From NCBI GenBank assembly GCA_041690535.1, contig JAWLHA010000028.1:1-53580 (forward strand): DNA of 53,580 nt, read 5' to 3'. This document shows positions 16,841-25,064 of this stretch, one piece after another. Both the position numbers and the translations under genes were made by a program. The notes below the pieces were generated by a model. It had not been told where the DNA came from and ran no database searches. It was given only the letters and a program-made list of their open reading frames with translations. Positions within the stretch are counted from its first letter, which is position 1, and each line of letters opens with the position of its first letter. Source of the DNA: JAWLHA01 sp041690535 (lineage in GTDB: Bacteria; Pseudomonadota; Gammaproteobacteria; Thiohalomonadales; Thiohalomonadaceae).

Positions 16841-17278
16841 TTATCTGCAGCCTTCCGATTCTGCTTCCAACCTGGCCCGAAGCCTTTCCATGGCCTCCGC
16901 ACCCGTCGCAAGGCCACTTGAGTCGCGCGTCCAGTCCCTGGGTTGGATACGCACAATCCAGCCCCGCCCGTAGGTGTCACTGTTGATTAACTCAGGGTTC
17001 TGGACCACATCCTGGTTTACCGCCACGACTTCCCCCGCAACGGGTGACTTGACCGGGCCGGCCCAGCTATTCGTCTCCAGGGTGGCACAGGATTGGTCCT
17101 GGCGCACCTCCTTGCCAACCTTCTTGGGTACGCAAGAGAGAATGGTCCCGAGTCGCCAGGCGGCGTAACTCGTCAAGCCAATTGTGACCGTGCCATCCCG
17201 CTCCAGCCGCGACCAGGAGTCACCTTCCGGCTGATAAAACAGGTGGTCAGGGAACTCACAACCACAAACGGATGTCAT
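16841..17278 (-). CDS. GcvH-like protein without the lipoyl lysine
   Basis: A 145-residue protein that aligns along the glycine-cleavage H-protein fold: DGTVTIGLTSYAAWRLG, then CATLETNSWAG, SPVAGEVVAVN, and ELINSDTYGRGWIVRI. Placed beside E. coli GcvH, the 25-residue core has no gaps, but the lipoylated Lys of ESVKA is Ser71 (ETNSWA). A Lys at 77 sits six residues away. It therefore cannot be a normal H protein. No other gcv gene is in the window. It lies 260 nt downstream of dsrE2 in the same orientation, but a terminator lies between. ATG 17278 has GGAG six bases upstream. A role in sulfur metabolism is an inference from position only. Confidence 0.8.
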   Translation of the reverse strand: MTSVCGCEFPDHLFYQPEGDSWSRLERDGTVTIGLTSYAAWRLGTILSCVPKKVGKEVRQDQSCATLETNSWAGPVKSPVAGEVVAVNQDVVQNPELINSDTYGRGWIVRIQPRDWTRDSSGLATGAEAMERLRARLEAESEGCR

Positions 17279-17504
17279 TGCAGTCTCCATCCTTGTCGTG
17301 TGTGGCGTTTACCCCCACAAAGATCCCACTCTTTGCCGCAAGGGACGCCGCAGGTACTCCGCCCAAGTATTCACGGAGTCTCCCTCGGGATCAACGAAAA
17401 ACCTCACGTCTGACATGGAATACGGATTGACGGGAAGGCGACGCCTGGAGCAGGCATTTCCAGGGCCTCACAACTGTTGATGATGGGATCATCGGCCTGC
17501 CATG

Positions 17505-17530
17505 AAAAACCCCCGCAGCGCGGGGGTTTT
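17505..17530. terminator. Bidirectional Rho-independent terminator
   Basis: AAAACCCCCGC-GCT-GCGGGGGTTTTT on the minus strand, with a T-run on either side. It lies 10 nt beyond the dsrE2 stop and closes the rhodanese-tusA-dsrE2 transcript. Confidence 0.9.
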
Positions 17531-17539
17531 CACAACCAC

Positions 17540-18010
17540 TTACATGTACAGGCAGATATCCGACTCACCGGCGAACTCGAAGAAGGTCGCGGCACCGCCG
17601 AATTCGAGGCCGTCGATGAACTCGGCCGGGTTCATGTCGAAAAGGTCCACCGTCATCTGACAGGCAACCATTTTGACATCCGCTTCCAGGCACAGCTCTC
17701 GAAGATCTTCGAGGCTTGCCACTCCCTTGGCCTTCATCTTCTGCTTCATCATCGTGGTCATCAGCCCCTGCATACCCGGCAGGGCCTGGAGCAGGACGGG
17801 CATGGGCATGGGCATGGGCATGCCCGGATTGCCCAGGGAGCTCACCTGCACATTCATGTCCTTGCGAACCAGCTGCAGACCGTAGAAGGTGAAGAAAATC
17901 TGGACATCGTAGCCCAGAGCGGCCGCGGTGGAAGCCAGAATAAAGGGCGGGTAACCCCAATCCAGCGTTCCTTTCGTGGCGATGATCGCAAGTCTTTTCT
18001 GATCGGACAT
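17540..18010 (-). CDS. dsrE2: DsrE2-type sulfur relay protein
   Basis: A 156-residue DsrE/DsrF-fold protein of the DsrE2 group. The N terminus KRLAIIATKGTLDWGYPPFI and the two hydrophobic stretches (ILASTAAALGY, IFFTFYGLQLV) are characteristic, as is the MPMPMPMP linker. Cys117 in KMVACQMTVDLF is the conserved sulfur-carrying cysteine; Cys107 is a second. In Allochromatium vinosum rhodanese, TusA and DsrE2 are encoded together and pass persulfide sulfur in the cytoplasm; the same three genes are adjacent here. DsrE2 may be membrane-associated. Confidence 0.9.
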   Translation of the reverse strand: MSDQKRLAIIATKGTLDWGYPPFILASTAAALGYDVQIFFTFYGLQLVRKDMNVQVSSLGNPGMPMPMPMPVLLQALPGMQGLMTTMMKQKMKAKGVASLEDLRELCLEADVKMVACQMTVDLFDMNPAEFIDGLEFGGAATFFEFAGESDICLYM

Positions 18011-18044
18011 TGAGATTCCCCCGCTCTCGTTACTGGCGGCTTTC

Positions 18045-18275
18045 TCAAGCCTTCTTGATCAGAAAAACGAACTTGCCGCCTTCTTCACCGGACTCGAGCA
18101 GCTCGTTGCCGGTCTGCTTGGCAAAGGCTTCGAAATCTTTCACGGAACCGGGATCGGTCGCGACAATGCGGAGAACCTGACCGGCTTCCATGCTGCCAAG
18201 GGTCTTCTTCGCGCGCAGGATCGGCAGGGGACAGTTCAGACCGGACGCATCCAACTCTTGATCGAAGTTCGCCAT
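18045..18275 (-). CDS. tusA: Sulfur carrier protein TusA
   Basis: A 76-residue sulfur carrier. The diagnostic CPxP motif is CPLPILR with Cys15 as the persulfide site, after LDASGLN, and the ending GGKFVFLIKKA is typical. It would accept sulfur from rhodanese and hand it to DsrE2 or to an oxidising complex encoded elsewhere. GAGGAG precedes the ATG. There is a 185-nt gap from the rhodanese gene with a possible own promoter. Confidence 0.95.
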   Translation of the reverse strand: MANFDQELDASGLNCPLPILRAKKTLGSMEAGQVLRIVATDPGSVKDFEAFAKQTGNELLESGEEGGKFVFLIKKA

Positions 18276-18361
18276 TATTGTTTCTCCTCGCAGTATGGTT
18301 GCTGAACAAAAGACCCGGACCCGCTCGGGACCGAATCAAAGAATTAGAAAACAAGTTTTCC

Positions 18362-18390
18362 CTTATATGATAACTGTAGGGTGAAAGCAA
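18362..18390 (-). promoter_or_regulatory. Possible sigma70 promoter of tusA-dsrE2
   Basis: On the minus strand TTGCTT (18385-18390), 17 nt, then TATAAG (18362-18367). The -10 is good and the -35 weak. It would allow tusA and dsrE2 to be expressed apart from rhodanese. Confidence 0.45.
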
Positions 18391-18460
18391 GCCTCAAAGC
18401 CCTGCAAAAAGACACAGGAATTGCTTTTTCCATGTGCGAATTGACGTCGCTTTCCGGGGC

Positions 18461-18784
18461 TCAGGCAACCGCCTGGCCACCTTGCACCCAAGCGATGATC
18501 CCTCCGCGAAGGTTGAACGTATTGTTCAACCCCTGAGAGGTCAAAAAAGCGCAGGCCTGTCCCGAGCGGGCGCCGCTGCGGCAGTAGAGCACAACTTTCT
18601 GATCCTGGGGGATCTGGTCCAACTGCATGGGAAGGTGTTCCAAAGGAATGTGATCGGCGCCGGGAATGATGCCTTGCGCCACCTCCATGGGGCTGCGGAC
18701 GTCGATCAATCGGATAGTCTCGTTCTCCATCAGGCGCCTGAGTTCCGTTACATCTATTTCGTTGATGTTGAAGTTGAAAAACAT
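18461..18784 (-). CDS. Single-domain rhodanese sulfurtransferase
   Basis: A 107-residue rhodanese domain. It has IRLIDVRSPMEVAQGIIPGA, then HIPLEHLPM, the active-site loop YCRSGARSGQA with Cys68, and the ending LRGGIIAWVQGG. No signal peptide is seen, so it acts in the cytoplasm, mobilising sulfane sulfur. It is the first gene of the rhodanese-tusA-dsrE2 set known from purple sulfur bacteria as Rhd_2599-TusA-DsrE2. The ATG at 18784 has GGGGAGG upstream; the longer open frame to 19252 is not supported. Confidence 0.93.
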   Translation of the reverse strand: MFFNFNINEIDVTELRRLMENETIRLIDVRSPMEVAQGIIPGADHIPLEHLPMQLDQIPQDQKVVLYCRSGARSGQACAFLTSQGLNNTFNLRGGIIAWVQGGQAVA

Positions 18785-18804
18785 TCGGAAGGGCCTCCCC
18801 AGCA

Positions 18805-18850
18805 TATTAGAATTAGCTAATATTCTAGGGCGCATATTGACCATTTTCAA
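18805..18850 (-). promoter_or_regulatory. Rhodanese promoter with palindromic operator on the -10
   Basis: On the minus strand TTGAAA (18845-18850), 17 nt, then TAGAAT (18822-18827), both 5/6 matches to sigma70. The -10 is one arm of a palindrome TAGAAT-8-ATTCTA (18808-18827) with TAGCTA at its centre. A protein bound here would block polymerase. The 10-mer CTAATATTCT recurs in the palindrome before soxX. An ArsR-family persulfide sensor such as BigR/SqrR is a plausible binder, by inference. Confidence 0.65.
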
Positions 18851-19054
18851 TATTCCCGTGATGCTGGGGCTGCCCCGCCCGGTTCCCGTGGACACGCGGC
18901 ATGCGCCCTTGGGTACACGAAAGGAGCGGCGCGGGTCCGGCGGCAGTGAATATGTGTCCGAGTTTGCGCCGCCACCCTGCGCGAGAGGGCGACAGACGCT
19001 AATACTAATGCAATGTGCGTGATACCGTTTCATTCCGAACAGAGGCCCAGCGGC

Positions 19055-20530
19055 ATGCCCGACGCAAGACGGCCGGTGCGAGCCCATGGTTGGCTCACCT
19101 CCCTGGTGCTCCTGGGTTGCCTTTGCGCGCTCCCGGCAGGGGCCCAGCCCATCGAACTGCCCGATATCGGTGACAGCGCCTCGGCGCTGATCTCTCCCGA
19201 TGAAGAAAAGCGCATCGGCCGGGCGATGATGCGCCAGCTCAGACTGTCCCATCGCCTCGTGGAGGACCCGGCACTCACAAGCTACGTACAGGAGCTGGGG
19301 GAAAGACTGATCGCCCAGAGTGGTCTTTCAGGGGGGTACACGTTCTTCATCGTCGATGATCCGTCGATCAACGCCTTCGCGATGTTCGGCGGCTACATCG
19401 GGGTCCATAAGGGATTGATCCTGGCTACACGCTCGGAGGACGAGCTTGCGGCAGTGCTCGCCCACGAAATCACCCATGTCACACAGCACCACCTGGTCCG
19501 TGGTCTGGACAAGGCCGGCAACATGAATCTCCCTCTGACGGTGGCAATCATCACCGCCATCATGCTCGGTGGGCAGGATCCTCAGGCGGCACAGGCGGTG
19601 CTCGCCGCCTCCACGGCCGGGAGCATCCAGGCCCGCCTCGATTTCACCCGTGAGCATGAGCGGGAGGCCGACCGACTCGGGATCCAGATGCTCGCCGAGG
19701 CGGGCTTCGATGCCGACGCCATGCCCTCATTCTTTCAGCGACTCCAGCAGGAACAGCGGTTTTACGCCAACATCCCCGAGTTCCTGAGTACCCATCCTGT
19801 GACTGAGGGACGTATTGCTGATGCGGCGAACCGCGCCGCGCAATTCGCGAAGGGTTCGAGAGAGAAGCAGCCTGCCCAGCGTTACCTGCTAGTGAAGGCC
19901 AAGCTCCGTGCCACCGAAAACTCCGACTCGCACAAGCTACTGAAGACACTGGATGATGAGATAGCACGGACCCAAGGCGAGGAGAGGGAACTCGCCCGTT
20001 TCTCACGTGCTCTCGTGCTGAGAGATTCAGGCGACCACGAACATGCCCGCAAGGAGCTGGAGGAACTGCTGGGGCGATCTCCGGGGCGGATCGCGTACAT
20101 TGAAGCGCTTGCACTGACCGAGCGCCAGGCCGACCGATATCACCGAGCCCTGAGTCTGCTGCGCGAGGCCGTTGCCCTCTATCCGGACAACGCATCACTG
20201 CTCCTTGCCTACGCTGAAACCCTGATCATGGACCGTCAGTCGGAAGAAGCTGCGCGGTTGCTCCGTGACTACACCCGCTCGCCCGCAGCCCTTCCCGCAG
20301 GGTTTCGGCTGCTGGCACGAGCGGAGACTGAGCTTGGCCGCTCAGTGGCGGCCCACATTGCCATGTCCGACTTCTACTACGCGGTGGATGAGCTCCATGG
20401 TGCCATCGAACAGCTGGAGCTGGCAAAAGCCGTCGACCGCCTGGACTTCTATCATGCCTCGCGCATCGATGCACGACTCAGGCAACTTCGCGATGAAGCG
20501 GCTTTGCTTGATGAGCAGCGAATCCGATAA
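19055..20530 (+). CDS. bepA: Periplasmic M48 metalloprotease with TPR tail (BepA-like)
   Basis: A 491-residue exported zinc protease. A signal peptide (LTSLVLLGCLCALPAGA) is followed by an M48 domain with HEITH (His137, Glu138, His141) and the third ligand Glu in REHEREADRLG, then TPR-like helical repeats from about residue 290 to the end. BepA (YfgC) in E. coli works on assembly and turnover of outer-membrane proteins such as LptD. ATG 19055 is chosen for AGAGG upstream; an in-frame ATG at 19013 is possible. It reads away from the rhodanese gene and lies between the two sulfur gene sets, probably unrelated to them in function. Confidence 0.88.
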   Translation: MPDARRPVRAHGWLTSLVLLGCLCALPAGAQPIELPDIGDSASALISPDEEKRIGRAMMRQLRLSHRLVEDPALTSYVQELGERLIAQSGLSGGYTFFIVDDPSINAFAMFGGYIGVHKGLILATRSEDELAAVLAHEITHVTQHHLVRGLDKAGNMNLPLTVAIITAIMLGGQDPQAAQAVLAASTAGSIQARLDFTREHEREADRLGIQMLAEAGFDADAMPSFFQRLQQEQRFYANIPEFLSTHPVTEGRIADAANRAAQFAKGSREKQPAQRYLLVKAKLRATENSDSHKLLKTLDDEIARTQGEERELARFSRALVLRDSGDHEHARKELEELLGRSPGRIAYIEALALTERQADRYHRALSLLREAVALYPDNASLLLAYAETLIMDRQSEEAARLLRDYTRSPAALPAGFRLLARAETELGRSVAAHIAMSDFYYAVDELHGAIEQLELAKAVDRLDFYHASRIDARLRQLRDEAALLDEQRIR

Positions 20531-20547
20531 CCCCCCTTACCTGCCTC

Positions 20548-20583
20548 GCATAAGAATGTTAGCACTAACTAATATTCTTATGC
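20548..20583. promoter_or_regulatory. Palindromic operator-like site upstream of soxX
   Basis: Perfect 10-bp arms GCATAAGAAT and ATTCTTATGC enclose 16 nt that hold a second inverted pair, GTTAG-CA-CTAAC. It lacks the T-run of a terminator. It shares CTAATATTCT with the site on the rhodanese promoter, so both sulfur units may answer to one regulator. Confidence 0.6.
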
Positions 20584-20624
20584 GAATTAGACACTTAGTG
20601 AACATTATCCTCCCAAGTTTTTTC

Positions 20625-20652
20625 TTGCGATCCTCCCTCCTTGCGGTATTCT
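20625..20652 (+). promoter_or_regulatory. Tentative sox promoter
   Basis: TTGCGA (20625-20630), 16 nt, TATTCT (20647-20652), between the palindrome and soxX. The -10 matches only 4/6, so this is a guess. The leader to soxX is about 140 nt. Confidence 0.3.
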
Positions 20653-20797
20653 ATTGATAAATCTCAATTTGGTTTTTGGTGTTGAGATCCCAGCAAGGAC
20701 GCCCCGCGACAAGAAAACTAGGGCTTATACCGCAGCTCTAGTTAAGCATTGATGCCTAACAACACACATAATTCATAAAGATCCATTAGGAGGAGAC

Positions 20798-21169
20798 ATG
20801 CGGAAACCCGCCAACACGATCACTTCCGCGAGTGTGGTGGCCACGCTTTTGGGAACGCTCGCCCTGGCGCCCCAAGTCACTGTGGCCGCAGAGACTTCGG
20901 TCTTGGAGGAGGGCAAGGCAATCGCTTTCGACCGCAAGAAAGGCAACTGCCTGGCTTGCCATCAAATCGAAGGCGGTGACATGCCAGGCAACATCGGCCC
21001 ACCGCTGGTCGCAATGCAAGCGCGCTTCCCCGACAGGGCCAAGCTGCGTGCCCAAATTTGGGATGCAACGCGTTCCAACCAAAATTCGATGATGCCTCCC
21101 TTTGGTCGTCACGAGATCCTGACCGAGCAGGAAATCGACAAGGTCGTGACGTTCATCCACAGCCTGTAA
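20798..21169 (+). CDS. soxX: Sulfur-oxidation c-type cytochrome SoxX
   Basis: A 123-residue monoheme cytochrome c with a signal peptide ending near AETS. The haem site is CLACH (Cys51, Cys54, His55) and the distal methionine lies in NSMMPPFGRHEIL near residue 98. SoxX pairs with SoxA; SoxXA attaches thiosulfate oxidatively to the SoxY cysteine in the periplasm. AGGAGGAG precedes the ATG. It is the first gene of soxXYZA. Confidence 0.96.
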   Translation: MRKPANTITSASVVATLLGTLALAPQVTVAAETSVLEEGKAIAFDRKKGNCLACHQIEGGDMPGNIGPPLVAMQARFPDRAKLRAQIWDATRSNQNSMMPPFGRHEILTEQEIDKVVTFIHSL

Positions 21170-21202
21170 CCATTAGTGCAAACAAAGTTGAGGAGTTGCT
21201 AA

Positions 21203-21673
21203 GTGAATACCAAGCGCAGAGTCTTTCTGAAAGGCACCCTCGCCAGCGGCGCAGTTGCCGTGGCAGTCGGAGCCGGCCTGCTCAGCCCGCGCCAAGTACT
21301 CGCGGCCTGGCCCCAGACCGCTTTTGACGCGAAGTCCGTGCAGGAAGCGTTGAAAAACCTGCATGGCAGCGAACTGACCGAAGCCAGTGGCGAGATCGAA
21401 ATCAAGGCTCCGGACATCGCCGAAAACGGTGCCGTGGTACCGGTGACCATCTCCACCAATCTGAGCAATGTGGAGTCCATCGCCATTGTTGCCGAGAAGA
21501 ATGGCACCCCCCTGGCGGCGAGCTTCAATCTGACCTCCAACACCCTGCCCTACGTCTCGACCCGCATCAAAATGGGCCAGACCTCCAACGTGATCGCGGT
21601 GGTCAAGGCCAACGGCAAGATGTACAGCGCCCGCAAAGAGGTCAAGGTCACCATCGGCGGTTGCGGCGGCTAA
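21203..21673 (+). CDS. soxY: Thiosulfate-carrier protein SoxY
   Basis: A 156-residue sulfur-carrier subunit. It has a Tat signal (RRVFLK, then a hydrophobic stretch ending VLAAW) and the C-terminal swinging arm GGCGG with Cys154, on which sulfur intermediates are bound. It pairs with SoxZ and is exported folded. The start is GTG 21203, with GAGGAG upstream; the twin-arginine motif near residue 5 supports it. Confidence 0.96.
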   Translation: MNTKRRVFLKGTLASGAVAVAVGAGLLSPRQVLAAWPQTAFDAKSVQEALKNLHGSELTEASGEIEIKAPDIAENGAVVPVTISTNLSNVESIAIVAEKNGTPLAASFNLTSNTLPYVSTRIKMGQTSNVIAVVKANGKMYSARKEVKVTIGGCGG

Positions 21674-21706
21674 CAGTAGCTCGACAGATTTGGAGGAATA
21701 AGCAGC

Positions 21707-22021
21707 ATGGCGAACACAATCAAAATCCGTGCCCAGGCCAAAGGCGACACCTGCACGGTGAAGGCACTCATCAAGCATGTCATGGAAACAGGCATGCGCA
21801 AGGACAAGAAAACCGGCAAGACCATCCCTGCCCATTTCATTCAGGAAATCAGCTGCGAGCACAATGGCAAAACCGTCATGAGCGCGTTGTGGGGCACGGC
21901 CATCTCTGCCAACCCCTATCTCTCCTTCGAGTTCAAAGGCGCGAAGGCGGGTGACAAAGTAAAACTGAGCTGGGTCGACAATAAGGGCGAAAAAGATTCC
22001 GCGGAAGACACCATCCGCTAA
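21707..22021 (+). CDS. soxZ: Sulfur-carrier complex subunit SoxZ
   Basis: A 104-residue partner of SoxY. It has the typical IKIRAQAKGDTCTVKALIKH start and the segment IPAHFIQEISCEHNG, with an immunoglobulin-like beta fold. It has no signal peptide of its own and is carried out with SoxY by the Tat system. GGAGGAAT precedes the ATG. Confidence 0.96.
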   Translation: MANTIKIRAQAKGDTCTVKALIKHVMETGMRKDKKTGKTIPAHFIQEISCEHNGKTVMSALWGTAISANPYLSFEFKGAKAGDKVKLSWVDNKGEKDSAEDTIR

Positions 22022-22068
22022 ACGCCCAACAGCAGTTACCGCCAGCCACAGGATGAAGGAGTAATATA

Positions 22069-22905
22069 ATGAAAAAAGTTGTAACGACGGCTGCGGCGTT
22101 GGTCCTTCTTGCGGCCACGCCGCTCGCCGCCCAAGCCACTCCCGAAGAGGATTTGAAGGGGTTTCGGGAGTATTACATGAAGCGTTTCCCCGGGGTTCCC
22201 CTCAACGAATTCGGAAATGGCGTCTACGCCATCAACTCCGATGCTCGGATCTCCTGGGAGTCGGTGGAGGAATTCCCCCCTTACGAGGACGCCATTGATC
22301 GTGGCGAAGAGTTGTTCAACACCCCCTTCGCCAATGGCAAGTCGTATGGGAACTGTTTTCCCAAGGGCGTTCAGGGGCTCAAGGCCAACTACCCCTACTT
22401 CGATGCACAATCCGGCGAAGTGAAGACCCTGGAGCAGGAGATCAACGAGTGCCGCGTGGCCAACGGTGAACAGCCGCTGAACGCGCTCAAGGGCGACATG
22501 GCATCCATTACGGCGTACATCGCCTACAACTCCCGGGGCGAGATCATTGACGTGAAGATCCCGAACGATCCCCGGGCCCTTGAGTGGTACAACCGTGGCA
22601 AGAATCATTTCTACGCCAAGCGGGGCCAGCTTAACCTCTCCTGCGCCAACTGCCACGTGGACAATGCGGGCAATCGCATCCGCGCCGAGGTGCTGAGTCC
22701 GGCACTGGGTCACGTCAGCCACTTCCCGGTGCACCGGCTCAAATGGGGTGAGCTCGGAACGCTCCAGCGCCGCTACAAGGGCTGCAACGAGCAGGTGCGC
22801 GCCAAGGCGTTCAAGCCCTTGGGTGCCGAATACCGAGCTCTGGAGTACTTCCACACCTACATGAGCAACGGCATCGAGTTGAACGGCCCGAGTTCACGGA
22901 AGTAA
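22069..22905 (+). CDS. soxA: Sulfur-oxidation c-type cytochrome SoxA (monoheme type)
   Basis: A 278-residue SoxA with a signal peptide (cleavage near AQA). There is one CxxCH haem site, CANCH at 192-196; the position of the lost N-terminal haem is taken by Cys96 and Cys128, which form a disulfide in monoheme SoxA. The active-site cysteine is Cys239 in YKGCNEQVRAKAF. With SoxX it loads thiosulfate on SoxYZ. SoxB, SoxCD and SoxK are not encoded here. A strong terminator follows. Confidence 0.95.
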   Translation: MKKVVTTAAALVLLAATPLAAQATPEEDLKGFREYYMKRFPGVPLNEFGNGVYAINSDARISWESVEEFPPYEDAIDRGEELFNTPFANGKSYGNCFPKGVQGLKANYPYFDAQSGEVKTLEQEINECRVANGEQPLNALKGDMASITAYIAYNSRGEIIDVKIPNDPRALEWYNRGKNHFYAKRGQLNLSCANCHVDNAGNRIRAEVLSPALGHVSHFPVHRLKWGELGTLQRRYKGCNEQVRAKAFKPLGAEYRALEYFHTYMSNGIELNGPSSRK

Positions 22906-22925
22906 CCGCCCAAGGTGTCAAATAG

Positions 22926-22956
22926 AAGAACCCGGCCCGGCCGGGTTCTTTTTTTC
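22926..22956 (+). terminator. Rho-independent terminator of soxXYZA
   Basis: GAACCCGGC-CCG-GCCGGGTTC followed by seven T, 21 nt after soxA. Confidence 0.92.
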
Positions 22957-23068
22957 TGCCCCGATTGTGCCCCCCGAACAGAGCGGCCCCGTTCTCCTGC
23001 CCGTCTGCATCGCTGAGCGCTGAGCGAAGCCATTCCCTTCTGTTTTTCCCCCCCCCTCCCATGCTAAA

Positions 23069-23095
23069 TTGACGCGTTCTTCATGGCTTTATAAT
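23069..23095 (+). promoter_or_regulatory. Sigma70-like promoter of the permease
   Basis: TTGACG (23069-23074) and a perfect TATAAT (23090-23095). The spacer is 15 nt, shorter than usual, so strength is uncertain. Confidence 0.5.
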
Positions 23096-23131
23096 GATTT
23101 CCTAACATTTGAACTTTTGAGGGGGAAGCTC

Positions 23132-25015
23132 TTGGAACTCACAACAGAAATGATGTGGGTGCTGGGAATTCTGGCATTCACGATTTACCTGTTCGTCTCC
23201 GAAGTGGTGCGGGTCGATGTCGCGGCCATCCTTGTCATGGTGATCCTCGGATTGACCACGGTCATCCCGGACCATCTCGTCCCTTCCCTTGTGGACGTCC
23301 AACGCCTCTTTTCGGGCTTTGCCAGTAACGCGGTGATCTCCATCATTGCGGTAATGATCATCGGTGCGGGTCTGGATAAGACCGGTATCATGAGCAAGGT
23401 GGCAGGATTCATTCTCCACGTTGGGGGCAGTACAGAGGGGCGGATCATTCCCATCATTTCCAGCACCGTGGGGTTCATCTCCAGCTTCATGCAAAATGTC
23501 GGTGCCGCTGCGCTGTTCCTTCCGGTGGTCAGCCGCATTTCCACCCGTACCGGGTTGCCGATGTCACGCCTGTTGATGCCCATGGGCTTTTGCGCCATTC
23601 TCGGCGGCACCATGACGATGATTGGCTCGAGCCCTCTCATCCTGCTCAACGATTTGATCGTGAACTCCAATAGCAGCCTGGAAGCGCAAGGACTGCAGCC
23701 CATGGAGACTTTTTCGCTCTTCGATGTCACCCCCATCGGGCTTGCCCTTGTAGCCACCGGCATCGTTTACTTCGTCCTTGCCGGCCGTTTCGTGCTTCCG
23801 GCCGTCAAGAGTGAGGGCGGCGAAGGCCTCACGACCATGGAGTACTTCCGCAACACCTACGGTATTCAAGGGGACATCTTCGAAGCACAGGTGGCCGCCA
23901 ACAGCCCATTCGTCGGCAAGTCCGTCGAAGAGGTCGAGGCGCAGCTTGGTCCTGACGTAAGCCTCATTGCCATGCGCAGTGATGCCGAACTGCGGGTTGC
24001 ACCCGCCCGTGACGTGGTCATTCCGGCGAATGCAGTGCTCGCGCTCATGGGTCGGGGCGAGCCCATCCAGGAGATCGCGAACAGCAACCGCCTGGCCCTC
24101 TCTGTCCAACTCGAGAGCTTTGCCGAAACCCTCAGCCATGCCCGTGCAGGCATCTCCGAGGTGGTCATTCCCCCCAGCTCAAGCCTGATCGGTAAGAGCC
24201 TGAAAGAAGTCCGCATGCGCAAGACCCACGGGGTCAACGTGATGGCGGTCTACCGGGGCAACGAAGTGATTCGCGACAACCTGCGCGACCTCACGCTCCA
24301 ATCCGGGGATACACTCGTCCAGCACAGCAGCTGGGACGACCTTGCCCAGCAAGAGAAGAAGCACCGTGACTTCGTCGTTGTAACCACCGACTACCCGCAC
24401 GAAGAGCTCCGTCCGCACAAGATTCCCTTCGCGCTCACCTTCTTTGCGATTGCGTTGGGCCTTATCCTCTTCACCGATGTGCGCCTTTCCGTGGCCCTGC
24501 TGACCGGGGCGATGGGCATGATCCTCTCCGGCGTTCTCACCATCGATGAGGCCTACGAGGCGGTCAGTTGGAAGACCGTGTTCCTGCTCGCCAGCCTCAT
24601 CCCCCTTGGGGCGGCGGTGGAGAACTCGGGGACGGCCCAGTGGATCGCCGTACAAACTCTTGAGCTGGTGGGGAGCGATGTCAGTCCCTTCGTGCTGCAG
24701 GCGGTCATTGCCGTTCTGGCGACCTTCTTTACCTTGGTGATGTCGAACGTCGGAGCGACCGTGCTGCTGGTGCCCCTGGCAGTGAACATTGCCACTCAGG
24801 CAACCGCCGCGGGCATCGAAGGCGTCAATCCCGCCGTGTTCGCGTTGACCGTGGCGTTAGCCACCTCCAACTCGTTCCTCATCCCCACCCACCAGGTGAA
24901 CGCACTCATCATGGGGCCGGCCGGCTACCGGGTGAAGGACTTCCTGCGGGCGGGCGGGATCATGACCGTACTGTTCCTCGTGGTCATGCTCATCATGATG
25001 CGACTGGTCTACTGA
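23132..25015 (+). CDS. SLC13/DASS-type anion permease with two RCK_C domains
   Basis: A 627-residue membrane transporter. The two membrane halves (about 1-220 and 430-627) hold the repeated signature, with SSFMQNVGAAALFLPV in the first and MSNVGATVLLVPLAVN in the second. Between them lie two RCK_C (TrkA-C) domains at about 245-315 and 345-415 (VVIPPSSSLIGKSLKEV). Proteins of this layout include sulfate and other anion transporters (SAC1/SLT type). Placed after sox, it may move sulfate or another sulfur oxyanion, by inference. The TTG at 23132 is chosen for the strong GAGGGGGAAG before it; an upstream TTG at 23069 is part of the promoter. Confidence 0.85.
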   Translation: MELTTEMMWVLGILAFTIYLFVSEVVRVDVAAILVMVILGLTTVIPDHLVPSLVDVQRLFSGFASNAVISIIAVMIIGAGLDKTGIMSKVAGFILHVGGSTEGRIIPIISSTVGFISSFMQNVGAAALFLPVVSRISTRTGLPMSRLLMPMGFCAILGGTMTMIGSSPLILLNDLIVNSNSSLEAQGLQPMETFSLFDVTPIGLALVATGIVYFVLAGRFVLPAVKSEGGEGLTTMEYFRNTYGIQGDIFEAQVAANSPFVGKSVEEVEAQLGPDVSLIAMRSDAELRVAPARDVVIPANAVLALMGRGEPIQEIANSNRLALSVQLESFAETLSHARAGISEVVIPPSSSLIGKSLKEVRMRKTHGVNVMAVYRGNEVIRDNLRDLTLQSGDTLVQHSSWDDLAQQEKKHRDFVVVTTDYPHEELRPHKIPFALTFFAIALGLILFTDVRLSVALLTGAMGMILSGVLTIDEAYEAVSWKTVFLLASLIPLGAAVENSGTAQWIAVQTLELVGSDVSPFVLQAVIAVLATFFTLVMSNVGATVLLVPLAVNIATQATAAGIEGVNPAVFALTVALATSNSFLIPTHQVNALIMGPAGYRVKDFLRAGGIMTVLFLVVMLIMMRLVY

Positions 25016-25028
25016 GTCTTAGAGGAAG

Positions 25029-25055
25029 AAGCCCGGGAAACCGGGCTTTTTCTTT
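25029..25055. terminator. Bidirectional terminator between convergent genes
   Basis: AAGCCCGG-GAAA-CCGGGCTT followed by TTTTC, with A-rich sequence on the other side. It serves the permease on plus and uup on minus. Confidence 0.88.
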
Positions 25056-25064
25056 CTGGAAAAG

